Positions 15,234 through 24,072 of a DNA stretch of 54,411 bases are shown in pieces. Source of the DNA: UBA8337 sp963932545 (GTDB taxonomy: Bacteria > Pseudomonadota > Alphaproteobacteria > RS24). How positions within the stretch are numbered: position 1 is the first letter of the stretch; the number at the start of each line of letters is the position of its first letter. The position numbers and the translations under genes are program-made. The notes beneath the pieces were generated by a model, which searched no databases, had not been told where the DNA came from, and was given only the letters and a program-made list of their open reading frames with translations. The DNA is taken from the NCBI GenBank assembly GCA_963932545.1, contig CAWVRH010000016.1, forward strand, positions 1-54,411, in the 5' to 3' direction.

Positions 15234-16760
15234 ATGAGTTTTGATAGCCTCGGCCTCGCGCCAGAAATCATGAAAGCCATCAACGAAGTCGGCTACACTG
15301 AGCCGACCCCTATTCAGGCAGAAGCCATACCCGAAGTTTTGGCGGGTCGTGACGTTTTGGGCATTGCCCAAACGGGCACAGGCAAAACCGCTAGCTTTAC
15401 CTTGCCGATGATACATCGCTTGATGAAAGGCCGCGCCAAAGCGCGTATGCCGCGCACGCTTATTTTAGAGCCGACGCGCGAATTGGCCGCTCAAGTTGCC
15501 GAGAACTTTGACATCTATGGCAAGCACACGAAATTGAGCAAAGCGCTACTTATCGGTGGCGTGAGTTTTAAAGACCAAGAGCAAGCTATTTTGCGCGGCG
15601 CCGACGTGCTAATTGCCACGCCGGGCCGCCTGTTAGACCACGTGGAGCGCGGCGGTGTTTTGCTGCGCGGTGTGGAAGTTTTGGTTATCGATGAAGCCGA
15701 CCGCATGTTGGACATGGGCTTTATTCCCGATATCGAAAGAATTGTTTCGCTGGTACCGTTTACGCGCCAGACCCTGTTTTTCTCGGCCACTATGCCACCC
15801 GAAATCACCCGCTTGTCAGAGCAATTTTTGTCGGCGCCGGTTCGCGTCGAAGTGGCTCGCCCGTCATCGACCAATGACAATGTAAGCCAGCAGCTGTTAG
15901 AAGTGGCCCCCGCCAAAAAACGCGATGCCCTCCGCTCGCTATTTGAATCAGAAGATGTGGCCAATGGCATTATTTTTTGCAACCGCAAACGCGACATTGC
16001 CGACCTGCTGAAATTTTTGCAGCAGAATGATTACAAAGCCGTCTCGCTACATGGCGACATGGACCAGCATATGCGCCTGCGGATGCTCGACCAGTTTAAA
16101 AATGGCGATGCGACCTATCTCATCGCCTCGGATGTGGCCGCGCGCGGGCTCGATATTCCGGCCGTAAGTCATGTGTTTAATTTCGATGTGCCAACGCACG
16201 CAGAAGACTATGTTCACCGCATTGGCCGTACCGGTCGTGCAGGACGCTCTGGCGCTACCTTTACTTTGGGCACGCGCAATGACGCAAAATACGTCGACGC
16301 CATTGAAAAGCTGATTGAGCAGCCCATCCCCCGCGCCAGTTTTGAAGGCGGGGGTGCCTCCGAGGAAAGCAGCGCGGAAGAAAAGAAACCACGCAGTCGC
16401 AATCGTCGCTCTCGCAATGAAAAGAGCCATGAACCTCGCGAAGAAAAATCAGAAGCCAGTGAGCAGTCCAAGCCACGCGAAGGCGGAAAACGCCGTGGCC
16501 TTTTAGGTCGAGGACGCCGTGGTGACAAGCCGCAAGCAAACGTAGCTGTGTCTGAAGCGCCTATGGACGCAAAGCCTGAAGTCAAAGCAGAAGCTAAGGT
16601 AGAGCCAAAAGCGCAGACGAAGTCAAAAGTTGAGACGAAGCCAAAAGCTGAGTCGAAGAAAGCTGCCCCAAAATCAGATCCAAAAGCTGCCACCAAAAGC
16701 CAATCCTCGAACAAAGGATCCGATGCTTTTGAAGGCAATATGCCTGATTTTTTAAAGTAG
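15234..16760 (+). CDS. DEAD-box ATP-dependent RNA helicase (RhlE type)
   Basis: The first 370 residues form the two RecA-like helicase domains: Q motif YTEPTPIQ (21-28), motif I AQTGTGKT (45-52), PTRELAAQV, motif II DEAD (153-156), motif III SAT, and HRIGRTGRAGR (about 327-337). The remaining 130 residues are a charged, disordered tail: an Arg-rich part (RSRNRRSRNEK) and a Lys/Ala/Glu repeat region ending GNMPDFLK, probably for RNA or degradosome contacts. The start at 15234 is the only good one (MSFDSLGLAPEI). It acts in ribosome assembly or mRNA turnover. The exact paralogue (RhlE versus another DEAD-box) is inferred from the N-terminal sequence. Confidence 0.92.
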   Translation: MSFDSLGLAPEIMKAINEVGYTEPTPIQAEAIPEVLAGRDVLGIAQTGTGKTASFTLPMIHRLMKGRAKARMPRTLILEPTRELAAQVAENFDIYGKHTKLSKALLIGGVSFKDQEQAILRGADVLIATPGRLLDHVERGGVLLRGVEVLVIDEADRMLDMGFIPDIERIVSLVPFTRQTLFFSATMPPEITRLSEQFLSAPVRVEVARPSSTNDNVSQQLLEVAPAKKRDALRSLFESEDVANGIIFCNRKRDIADLLKFLQQNDYKAVSLHGDMDQHMRLRMLDQFKNGDATYLIASDVAARGLDIPAVSHVFNFDVPTHAEDYVHRIGRTGRAGRSGATFTLGTRNDAKYVDAIEKLIEQPIPRASFEGGGASEESSAEEKKPRSRNRRSRNEKSHEPREEKSEASEQSKPREGGKRRGLLGRGRRGDKPQANVAVSEAPMDAKPEVKAEAKVEPKAQTKSKVETKPKAESKKAAPKSDPKAATKSQSSNKGSDAFEGNMPDFLK

Positions 16761-16773
16761 GCTTTTCAAAAAC

Positions 16774-17934
16774 CTATCGACGCTGGTCGAACCGTCGCCC
16801 TACCATGGCGGCGGAGATATTGGTTTTTTGAATATCAATGGCACCGCCGGCAATGCCCCAGCCCCAAGCGTCGCGCATGCGCCGCTCCATGGGGTAAGCT
16901 TTGGAATAGCCATAGCCGCCCATCAATTGCAAAGCAGCGCCCGTAACTTCACGGCATATTTCATTGGAAAAACATTTGGCGACCGAGCTGTCGATGACGC
17001 TCGGCAGGCCGTCTTGCGCGTTAACGGCCGCGCGATGAATAAGCAGACGCGCCGCCTCGACGCGCATTTGCATCTCGGCCAATTTAATTTGCACGCCTTG
17101 AAACTCAACCAGCTCTTTACCGAATTGCTGGCGCTCTTGCACATATTCCAGCACATCTTCCAAAGCGCCCGAGGCTTGCCCCAAGGCCATCGTGGCATTG
17201 CCGCAGCGTTCCAAGTCAAAGGCTTCCATTAATTTACGAAAGCCGCCTGCTGGCACGACGATGTTATCTTCCGGCACGGTAACATTATCGAGGAAAATAT
17301 CCGCCGACGGGACACCGCGAAACCCCATCAGTTCTTCTTGTGCGCCAAAGCTCAGACCCGGCGTATCCTTATCGACAAACACCGCGCCAATGCCCTTTGC
17401 GCCCGGGTCATCCGAGAGGCGCGTGTAAACCAAATAGCCATCGGAATGGCCGCCGCCTGAACACCAGCGTTTCTGGCCGTTCAAAATAACCTGACCATTT
17501 TTAATCTCGCCGCGCGTCGTCAAATCCGTTAGCGCACTGCCCGCTTGCGGCTCCGACATAGAGACAGCCAAAACCATTTCACCGCGACAGACTTTCGGCA
17601 CCACCTCTTGCTTCAACCGATCGGAAGCAAAATGCACCAGCGCATGAACCGGGCCCACATTGGCCTCGAACAAAGGAAAAGCTGAGGCCGAGGAGATTTT
17701 GGCAAATTCTTCCAGCACCAAAAGCGCTTCCAAATTACCAAGCCCTAAGCCACCCAAGTTTTCTGGAATATTAATGCCGAGAAAGCCCATATCGCCCAAT
17801 TTCTTGAGCATATCGGGGCCCGGCGGATGGCCTGTTGTCTCGCACATTTCAGCTATTTTGGGCATTTCTGCACGGGCAAATTTACGAGCTGTCGCTTGCA
17901 ATTCACGCTGCTGGTCACTGAGCTGAAAATCCAT
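16774..17934 (-). CDS. Acyl-CoA dehydrogenase
   Basis: This FAD enzyme introduces the alpha-beta double bond into acyl-CoA. From ATG 17934 (MDFQLSDQQREL; GAGGAAT upstream) it has 386 residues; the frame is open 26 codons further without a ribosome site. Family blocks are AVSMSEPQAGSALTDL, WCSGGGHSDGYLVYTR, GFRGVPSADIFLDNV and LMGGYGYSKAYPMERRMRDA. At the place of the usual catalytic glutamate near the C-terminus (IYEGTxxIQ) this protein reads GIAGGAIDIQ, while a glutamate stands at AFDLERCGN, the position used by isovaleryl-CoA and long-chain dehydrogenases. A branched-chain or long-chain substrate is therefore possible. It is divergent from the thiolase gene. Confidence 0.93.
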   Translation of the reverse strand: MDFQLSDQQRELQATARKFARAEMPKIAEMCETTGHPPGPDMLKKLGDMGFLGINIPENLGGLGLGNLEALLVLEEFAKISSASAFPLFEANVGPVHALVHFASDRLKQEVVPKVCRGEMVLAVSMSEPQAGSALTDLTTRGEIKNGQVILNGQKRWCSGGGHSDGYLVYTRLSDDPGAKGIGAVFVDKDTPGLSFGAQEELMGFRGVPSADIFLDNVTVPEDNIVVPAGGFRKLMEAFDLERCGNATMALGQASGALEDVLEYVQERQQFGKELVEFQGVQIKLAEMQMRVEAARLLIHRAAVNAQDGLPSVIDSSVAKCFSNEICREVTGAALQLMGGYGYSKAYPMERRMRDAWGWGIAGGAIDIQKTNISAAMVGRRFDQRR

Positions 17935-18120
17935 AATATTATTCCTCATTTGGGGGACTAAATCGAAACCTTGAAGGGCTAAGTATAAGAGCAAGCGAGC
18001 CAAGGCGTCCACAGTTTGCCTGCGACAAACTTGCCCCCCCGCCTCTCATGGTGCTTGATTTAGCCACCGTTTCGGGACACTGTACCGCCAGAAATTAAAT
18101 TTACCTTTAGGGAGTTACTG

Positions 18121-19356
18121 ATGACTGAAGCATATATTATTGATGCCTGCCGCACACCGCGTGGCGTTGGCAAGCCGGGCAAAGGCGCCCTCGCCGATAT
18201 CCACCCACAACAACTGGGAGCCACGGTTCTCAAAGCGCTGGCTGAACGCAATAAAATCAACACCAGCGAAGTCGATGACATTATTTGGGGCACCAGCTCC
18301 CAGCGCGGCACACAAGCCGGCGACTTGGGCCGCATGGCCGCTTTGGATGCGGGCTATGATGTGCGCTCCAGCGCCATGACCCTCGACCGCTTTTGTGGCT
18401 CAGGCATCACGGCTGTAAACATCGCCGCTGCCAACATTATGTCTGGCATGGAAGATATGACCATTGCGGGCGGCACAGAAATGATGTCGCGCTTTGGCAC
18501 AGATGCCGCCGCCAGCTCCCCTTTCCTCGACAATGGCAATGAGCGCCTGCGCGAAGTGCATCCTCAGCCGCACCAAGGTGTGTGTGCCGATGCGATTGCA
18601 ACGCTTGAAGGCATCGATCGCGAAGCCGTAGATGCGCTAGCCTATGTCAGCCAACAACGCGCCCAGCATGCGATTGAAAACGGTCACTTCGATAAGTCGC
18701 TCATCGCCGTGCATCGCGAAGATGGCACGCTGGCTCTCGACAAAGAAGAATTTCCACGCCCACAAACAACGCTCGAAAGCCTTGCCGCTCTCGATCCATC
18801 GTTTGCAAAACTGGCTGATATTCCGCTCGACGAACAAGGCACGACTTTCCGCAAGCTGGTGGCACAAGCCTATCCAGATTTGGAGATTAACCATGTGCAT
18901 CATGCGGGCAACTCGTCCGGTGTTGTGGATGGTGCGGCGGCTCTTTTGCTGGCTTCCAAAACCTATGCCGATGCCAATGGCATGAAGCCTCGGGCGCGTA
19001 TTCGCGCGATTGCCAATATGGGCGATAGCCCAACCTTGATGCTGAACGCCCCTGTGCCGGCAGCCAAAAAGGTTTTGGCCAAAGCCGGTCTGTCGATTGG
19101 GGATATTGATTTGTTTGAAATCAACGAAGCGTTTTCCGTGGTTGCCGAGAAGTTCATTCGTGACCTCGACCTCGACCGCAACATCGTGAACGTCAATGGC
19201 GGCGCGATGGCACTGGGTCACCCAATTGGCGCGACGGGCGCTATTCTCGTCGGCACTATGTTGGACGAGCTGGAACGCCAAGACAAACAATTCGGTCTGG
19301 TAACTATGTGCGCCGCCGGCGGCATGGCACCTGCGGTCATTATTGAACGCGTTTAA
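18121..19356 (+). CDS. Acetyl-CoA acyltransferase / acetyltransferase (thiolase)
   Basis: The 411-residue protein carries out thiolytic cleavage or condensation of 3-ketoacyl-CoA. The nucleophilic cysteine is C92 in LDRFCGSGITAVN; the histidine block is NGGAMALGHPIGATGA and the C-terminal acid/base cysteine is in MCAAGGMAPA. The N-terminus MTEAYIIDACRTPRGVGKPG is canonical. TTAGGGAG precedes ATG 18121. It stands divergently from an acyl-CoA dehydrogenase and near two more, indicating a fatty-acid or related acyl-CoA degradation locus. FadA-type versus AtoB-type specificity cannot be fixed from sequence alone. Confidence 0.95.
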   Translation: MTEAYIIDACRTPRGVGKPGKGALADIHPQQLGATVLKALAERNKINTSEVDDIIWGTSSQRGTQAGDLGRMAALDAGYDVRSSAMTLDRFCGSGITAVNIAAANIMSGMEDMTIAGGTEMMSRFGTDAAASSPFLDNGNERLREVHPQPHQGVCADAIATLEGIDREAVDALAYVSQQRAQHAIENGHFDKSLIAVHREDGTLALDKEEFPRPQTTLESLAALDPSFAKLADIPLDEQGTTFRKLVAQAYPDLEINHVHHAGNSSGVVDGAAALLLASKTYADANGMKPRARIRAIANMGDSPTLMLNAPVPAAKKVLAKAGLSIGDIDLFEINEAFSVVAEKFIRDLDLDRNIVNVNGGAMALGHPIGATGAILVGTMLDELERQDKQFGLVTMCAAGGMAPAVIIERV

Positions 19357-19375
19357 GACCCTCAATAATTAGAAA

Positions 19376-19407
19376 GGCGTTGCGCGGTTTCGCGCAGCGC
19401 CTTTTTT
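19376..19407 (+). terminator. Strong rho-independent terminator after the thiolase gene
   Basis: GGCGTTGCGCG (19376-19386) pairs with CGCGCAGCGCC (19391-19401) over a 4-base loop with one G-T wobble, followed immediately by TTTTTT (19402-19407). It lies 20 bp after the thiolase stop. Confidence 0.93.
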
Positions 19408-19484
19408 GTGTCCGCTCTCCCTCGCACTTGACCTCTTGTCAGGATTTAGACAAACTTATATCTGAATAATTCAGGGAGTTTTCC

Positions 19485-20501
19485 ATGCGCGCACATTATA
19501 ACCATCTCGACCCATTTCTCGCCGCAGACGACGCCGACACAATGTTGCGGCTGGCCGAAAACTTTGGCAGCTTTGGCCCCTATGCCAATGAAGCCGAAAA
19601 CGAAGGCATTGGCGAAAGCCTGCCGCAGCGCTTTGATGCCGCCTATAATTACATAGCCAATGGCATCGACGGTGGCGGCAATGAAGAAGGTTTTAAAACC
19701 GCAGCTTCGCGAACCAATTACTTCCGCGAAACTTATGCTTATGGAGAAGAAGTGCAGGCACCTGGCGTTGAGCCCTTCATGAACCATCCAGCGCTGAAAG
19801 AAACAGCGCGCAAAATTTCCGGCGTCGAGCGCATTGTGCCCGCCATTATTTTTGCCAATCTTTTGGTTCCGGGCCAAGAGTTGGCCGTGCATACAGACGT
19901 ACCAGAGTTTCGCGGCGCCAACCGCAAAGTAACCCCACAATGGCTTCTCGTTACCATGCTGCACTCGGGTCTGTTCGACGAATGGCGCATCCCCATCACC
20001 ACCTGCGTATCTTGGTTCGGCAAATCCAAAGGCGGCGCCTTCACCTTCTATCCAGAAGGCGCAAGCGGCACACGCGAGGCCATTCAGGCGCAGCATAATT
20101 CAGCTATTTTAATAGACACCGACGAAGTGTTTCATGGCGTTGAACGCGTCACCCAAACGCGTCCCGATATTCCGATTATCGAAAAATCGACACGCCTGCA
20201 TTTCATGGGCGACGACCATTGGCAAATGCGCGAAGGCGACACTGTGTTGGGCGATTATGACTGGGCCGATTTACGCTACTCGATTTCGTGGAAAGCCTAT
20301 TGCTTCAAAGATGAAGCTGAAGAGACCCTATGGCGCTCGGGCAGCGATGACTTGAGCATCGAGTTCATCCTCGACCGCTTGGAGGCCGATTTGCGCAAAA
20401 CCGGCGCGCTCACGGGCTCCCGCCCAGAGCCAACCGAATTCGCCACGCTTATGGTCGGCCATTACATCCGCTTTCCACGCCAACGAATGGCGGCAGAATA
20501 A
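19485..20501 (+). CDS. 2-oxoglutarate/Fe(II) oxygenase-like protein
   Basis: I do not recognise a named family for this 338-residue protein. Its core has the iron-binding pattern of the cupin-type 2OG dioxygenases: H136 and D138 in PGQELAVHTDVPEFRG, and H217 in DTDEVFHGVERV, with arginines in KSTRLHFM downstream that could bind 2-oxoglutarate. Between them is an aromatic-rich stretch (TTCVSWFGKSKGGAFTFYPEG). No signal peptide or membrane segment is seen, so it is probably cytosolic. GGGAG precedes ATG 19485. It is a single gene between a strong terminator and convergent acyl-CoA dehydrogenase genes; context hints at lipid or acyl-chain metabolism, no more. Confidence 0.65.
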   Translation: MRAHYNHLDPFLAADDADTMLRLAENFGSFGPYANEAENEGIGESLPQRFDAAYNYIANGIDGGGNEEGFKTAASRTNYFRETYAYGEEVQAPGVEPFMNHPALKETARKISGVERIVPAIIFANLLVPGQELAVHTDVPEFRGANRKVTPQWLLVTMLHSGLFDEWRIPITTCVSWFGKSKGGAFTFYPEGASGTREAIQAQHNSAILIDTDEVFHGVERVTQTRPDIPIIEKSTRLHFMGDDHWQMREGDTVLGDYDWADLRYSISWKAYCFKDEAEETLWRSGSDDLSIEFILDRLEADLRKTGALTGSRPEPTEFATLMVGHYIRFPRQRMAAE

Positions 20502-20521
20502 ACCCAAATTAACCGATGCCC

Positions 20522-21595
20522 TTAAGCAACCCAGCCTTGCAACTGAGCTGCTTCTTCGCGCAACACCTGTGGTCCGCCAAGCAATTGGCGATTGGCGCCA
20601 ATGCGCTTGAACCAATAATGCAAGCCAAGCAAATCGGTAAAGCCCATGCCGCCATGCACTTCGGTAGATGTGCGGGCAACGAATTTACCAATTTCTGAAA
20701 CATGCGATTTGGCCAAACGCGATGTCAGACCCGCCTCTTCTGGCACATTTTCTTGCGCGTAGGCCGCATACCAGACCAGCGAGCGACACGGCTCTAATTT
20801 GGCCGCCATTTCGGCGCACATATGTTTGACCGCCTGAAACGATCCGATAGGACGATTGAACTGCTCGCGGTCTTTCGAATAAGCCACCGCTTTTTCCAAC
20901 ATCTGAGAGGCCGCGCCCAAAGTATCGGCAGCCAATAAAACGCGACCCGTATCAATCATTTTACTTTGCGCCTCGCCATGATTATTCCCCGCCAACAGAT
21001 GCGCCGTTGCGCCGTCCAAATCTAGGTTCACGACATGACGGGTTTTATCGATAGTGGTCAAAGCCACTTCCTCCACCCCCGCGCTACCGCGTTCCACAAT
21101 CAGCAGTTGCTCGCCTGTGGTCAGCAAAAAATGTGTGGCGGCTTCGGCGCCCATAACAAAACTGGCACGACCCGAAACCTTGTCGCCGCTCAGCGTGAGG
21201 CCCGCGCCTTCGCGCGCGCCAATGGCTTCTGTTGCCCCAACGCCCATAACCACCTCGCCAGAGGCAATTCTGCCCAGCCAATCGCTATCGCCGCAAGTAC
21301 GCAAAGCCATAACGGCCATACCATAGGCCGCCGTGAAAGGAGATGGCGACACGTTGCGCCCCAGCGCTTCTTGAATAAGAGCCGCTTCCAGCACACCCAT
21401 GCCTAGACCACCCTGCTCGGCTGGCATAAGCACAAAAGGCACGCCTAAATCCATCAATCCGCTTTGTAAATCGGCGGCCAATGCTGGGTCCCCATCGACA
21501 AATTTTCTTACCAAAGACAGCTCAGAGGCGCCTTCCAGATAGCGTCCCACCGAGTCTTGCAACATGGTTTGGTCTTCGTTTAATCCAAAATGCAT
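20522..21595 (-). CDS. Acyl-CoA dehydrogenase family protein (short partner)
   Basis: The 357-residue protein has the acyl-CoA dehydrogenase fold (MHFGLNEDQTMLQDSVGRYL, GMGVLEAALIQEALGRN, FNRPIGSFQAVKHMCAEM, STEVHGGMGFTDLLGLHYWFKR) but is shorter than the usual 380-400 and several FAD/substrate blocks are diverged. AGGAG precedes ATG 21595, and the gene starts 11 bp after the longer dehydrogenase upstream, so the two are an operon. Adjacent long and short members often form alpha2-beta2 heterotetramers that share one FAD site, as in steroid and side-chain degradation; this pair may do the same. Confidence 0.88.
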   Translation of the reverse strand: MHFGLNEDQTMLQDSVGRYLEGASELSLVRKFVDGDPALAADLQSGLMDLGVPFVLMPAEQGGLGMGVLEAALIQEALGRNVSPSPFTAAYGMAVMALRTCGDSDWLGRIASGEVVMGVGATEAIGAREGAGLTLSGDKVSGRASFVMGAEAATHFLLTTGEQLLIVERGSAGVEEVALTTIDKTRHVVNLDLDGATAHLLAGNNHGEAQSKMIDTGRVLLAADTLGAASQMLEKAVAYSKDREQFNRPIGSFQAVKHMCAEMAAKLEPCRSLVWYAAYAQENVPEEAGLTSRLAKSHVSEIGKFVARTSTEVHGGMGFTDLLGLHYWFKRIGANRQLLGGPQVLREEAAQLQGWVA

Positions 21596-21606
21596 GTCTA
21601 TAACTC

Positions 21607-22818
21607 CTAATTAGCTTTTTGCGCGGCAGGCTTGGCCGGCTTCGGTTCGCGTGGCATACCGAGGCCTCGCTCACTGATAATATTTTTCTGAATTTGCGCC
21701 GACCCGCCACCGATAATCAGTCCGAGGTCGAACATGTAATGGGTTTGCCACATGCCGCGATCTCGCGCGAAGGGGCTGTTCTCGTAAAGTATTCCATATT
21801 CGCCCATTACATCGATGGCCAATTCGGCCATCTGATGGTTCAGCTCACAGCCTTGTAGCTTGACCAGCAGCCCGGCCATGCCAGATGATTTTTTCTGGCT
21901 CGACAAAGTTGTCAGACGCATCCCATTCATTTTCATCGCATAGGCTTCGCCCTGCAATTGCACCAGACGGTCCCGATAAATATCATTGTCCATCAGGGAG
22001 CCACCGCTTAGCTGCTCTTGTTTCATAATATCCGCGATTGAGTTGAGCCTAGAGAGCGCCGCATCCGGGTCGCCCAACATGCCGCGTTCGTGGGTCAGCG
22101 TGGCATTGGCTACCATCCACCCTTCGCCGCGATTGCCAACTATTGAATGCGTAGGCACGCGCACATCGGTGAAAAATACTTCATTAAACTCGGCATAACC
22201 CGTCATCGTCATCAGCGGGCGCACTTCGATACCCGGTGTTTTCATATCGAGAAGAATATAACTAATGCCTTGGTGTTTCTTCGCATCTGGCTCGGTGCGA
22301 ACCAGACAGAACATCATGTCGGCATATTGCGCCGTGCTGGTCCAAATCTTTTGGCCGTTGATAACAAAGTCATCGCCATCGACGACGCCTGCGGTTTTTA
22401 CCGCAGCCAAGTCAGAGCCCGCGCCGGGTTCCGAATAGCCTTGGCACCAGACCATTGTGCCATCCAGAGTGGGCTTAATATAAGCGTCTTTTTGCTCTTG
22501 CGTGCCGAGCTCCAACAAAGTTGGAACCAACATGTTGATGCCTTGTCCGGACATACCGCCGGGCATTTTCGCGCGCGAAAATTCCTCAGCGATGATGCGA
22601 GATTTCAACGCATCCGGCTCTGCGCCATAGCCGCCATATTCCTTTGGGTGCGTGCGCGCGGCGAAGCCGTTGGCCAGCAAAATTTGTTGCCAAGCCAAAC
22701 GCTTTTCACTGCGCACCGAGCGATCGTTACGATTGGGCGCAACGTCTTTATGCGCTTCTAAAAAACGCGTCACTTCGGCACGAAAATCCACGTATTCCTG
22801 CGTTAAATTCAGATCCAT
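21607..22818 (-). CDS. Acyl-CoA dehydrogenase (long partner)
   Basis: From ATG 22818 (MDLNLTQEYVDFRAEVTRFL; GGAGAG upstream) the protein has 403 residues. Blocks seen are WCQGYSEPGAGSDLAAVKTA for flavin contact, INGQKIWTSTAQYADMMFCL, and the C-terminal GGGSAQIQKNIISERGLG. The stretch ERGMLGDPDAAL and the ENSPFARDRGMWQTHYMF region replace the typical ExPxERxxRDA segment. The C-terminus has a Pro/Ala/Lys tail. It precedes the short dehydrogenase by 11 bp and is divergent from lptF. It probably functions as the larger subunit of a heteromeric dehydrogenase; the substrate is unknown. Confidence 0.92.
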   Translation of the reverse strand: MDLNLTQEYVDFRAEVTRFLEAHKDVAPNRNDRSVRSEKRLAWQQILLANGFAARTHPKEYGGYGAEPDALKSRIIAEEFSRAKMPGGMSGQGINMLVPTLLELGTQEQKDAYIKPTLDGTMVWCQGYSEPGAGSDLAAVKTAGVVDGDDFVINGQKIWTSTAQYADMMFCLVRTEPDAKKHQGISYILLDMKTPGIEVRPLMTMTGYAEFNEVFFTDVRVPTHSIVGNRGEGWMVANATLTHERGMLGDPDAALSRLNSIADIMKQEQLSGGSLMDNDIYRDRLVQLQGEAYAMKMNGMRLTTLSSQKKSSGMAGLLVKLQGCELNHQMAELAIDVMGEYGILYENSPFARDRGMWQTHYMFDLGLIIGGGSAQIQKNIISERGLGMPREPKPAKPAAQKAN

Positions 22819-22944
22819 AATACTCTCCAAGGAAGCCATCTTTGCGCACACGTTAGGCAACCTTCGCCTCCAGCGCAACGACAAGTTGCAACTGACAAGC
22901 GCATTCTCTATAGGCGAGAGCTCGAAGCACTGGTATGTTTGGCC

Positions 22945-24072
22945 ATGCTTGATCGTTATTTATTCATTCGTTTACTGAAGACCCACTTGGCGCTGACCCT
23001 CGTCTTGGCCTCGGTTATCTGGTTGGTGCAAGCGCTTGACCTATTCGACAAAACCTTGAGTGCAGGCGCTTCGCCGTTAATGACTTTGGGCATTAGTTTG
23101 CTGATTTTGCCGCGCGTCATCACTTTTACCCTTGGCCCTGCTTTGCTGATAACCGTCTTATCGCAAATGGTTCGGCTGCTGCAAGATTACGAATATTTTG
23201 CGCTCGCGGCAGCGGGGCTCAGCCCTTTGCGGATTTTGCGCCCCATCGCCTTGCTGGCGGTTTTAACCATGCTGTTGCAAAGCGCCTTGGCTTTTTACAT
23301 TTCGCCCATGGCGATGAAAAACCTAAAACACCGAACCGAAAGCACGGGAACGCAATTGGCCCTAGGCGACTTACAAGCTGGTGCCTTTAAAGATGTCGCC
23401 AAAAACATGACGATTTACACCAGCGGCCGCGACGACCAAGGCCAGTGGCTCGATATTATGATTTACGACACCACCGCGCCCAAGCAGCCGACGCTCTATA
23501 CAGCCCAAAAAGGCGCGATTGTTAGCGCATCGGACCAGAGTTATTTCGTGTTGCGACAAGGCACACAGCAAATAACCAATGGCGACGGACAGCGCACTTG
23601 GGTGCATTTTTCACGTTATTTAGTGCCCCTCAAGGCCACCAAAACAGCCATCAAAGCACGCCATGACCTGAACCGAAACCATATGATGATCCATCAATTG
23701 CTAGACCCCGCAGCTTATGGCATCACCAATGTTTCGCGCATCGCCAGAATGCAGGCGCGTGGACTAGAGTTGATATCTAATTTGGCGGCCCCATTTGTCT
23801 TCACCCTGATTAGCTTTGCCGTGGTTACCGCGGGCGGGCTTAATCGGCATGGGTATGGGCGCCGTATTATGATGGCCGTTACGCTGGCGATTGTTTTCCA
23901 AATTGGCATTATTGCTTTATCCGCTCAAGCGGTCGAGCGCGATCAAGCTTGGTTAGTGTTTATCTGGCCAGTGGCTTTTTTCGCAACCCTATGCGGCGTG
24001 ATTATGGTGCAGACCAACCCCGCTCTCTTGTCGACTTGGAACCCAATTCGCCGTGGCAGAAACGTTACATGA
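22945..24072 (+). CDS. lptF: LPS export ABC transporter permease LptF
   Basis: LptF with LptG forms the inner-membrane channel that extracts LPS and passes it to LptC/LptA. From ATG 22945 the protein has 375 residues (a TTG six bases upstream is an alternative; neither has a strong ribosome site). Membrane helices lie at about 13-35, 50-75 and 95-120, then a periplasmic beta-jellyroll region (about 125-265), then three C-terminal helices. The family block QMVRLLQDYEYFALAAAGLSP is the coupling helix region facing LptB. Its stop overlaps the lptG start as ATGA. Confidence 0.93.
   Translation: MLDRYLFIRLLKTHLALTLVLASVIWLVQALDLFDKTLSAGASPLMTLGISLLILPRVITFTLGPALLITVLSQMVRLLQDYEYFALAAAGLSPLRILRPIALLAVLTMLLQSALAFYISPMAMKNLKHRTESTGTQLALGDLQAGAFKDVAKNMTIYTSGRDDQGQWLDIMIYDTTAPKQPTLYTAQKGAIVSASDQSYFVLRQGTQQITNGDGQRTWVHFSRYLVPLKATKTAIKARHDLNRNHMMIHQLLDPAAYGITNVSRIARMQARGLELISNLAAPFVFTLISFAVVTAGGLNRHGYGRRIMMAVTLAIVFQIGIIALSAQAVERDQAWLVFIWPVAFFATLCGVIMVQTNPALLSTWNPIRRGRNVT

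Noticed and set aside
22147..22761. Plus-strand open frame of 204 codons, His/Arg/Phe-rich
   Set aside because: It is antisense to the long acyl-CoA dehydrogenase and has the composition typical of shadow frames.
16774..22818. A full beta-oxidation operon
   Set aside because: Enoyl-CoA hydratase and 3-hydroxyacyl-CoA dehydrogenase genes are absent and the genes lie on both strands, so only a loose locus is supported.
23949..24068. An N-terminal extension of LptG starting at 23949
   Set aside because: The extra 40 residues lie wholly inside the lptF end; the ATGA overlap at 24069 and the family N-terminus decide the start.
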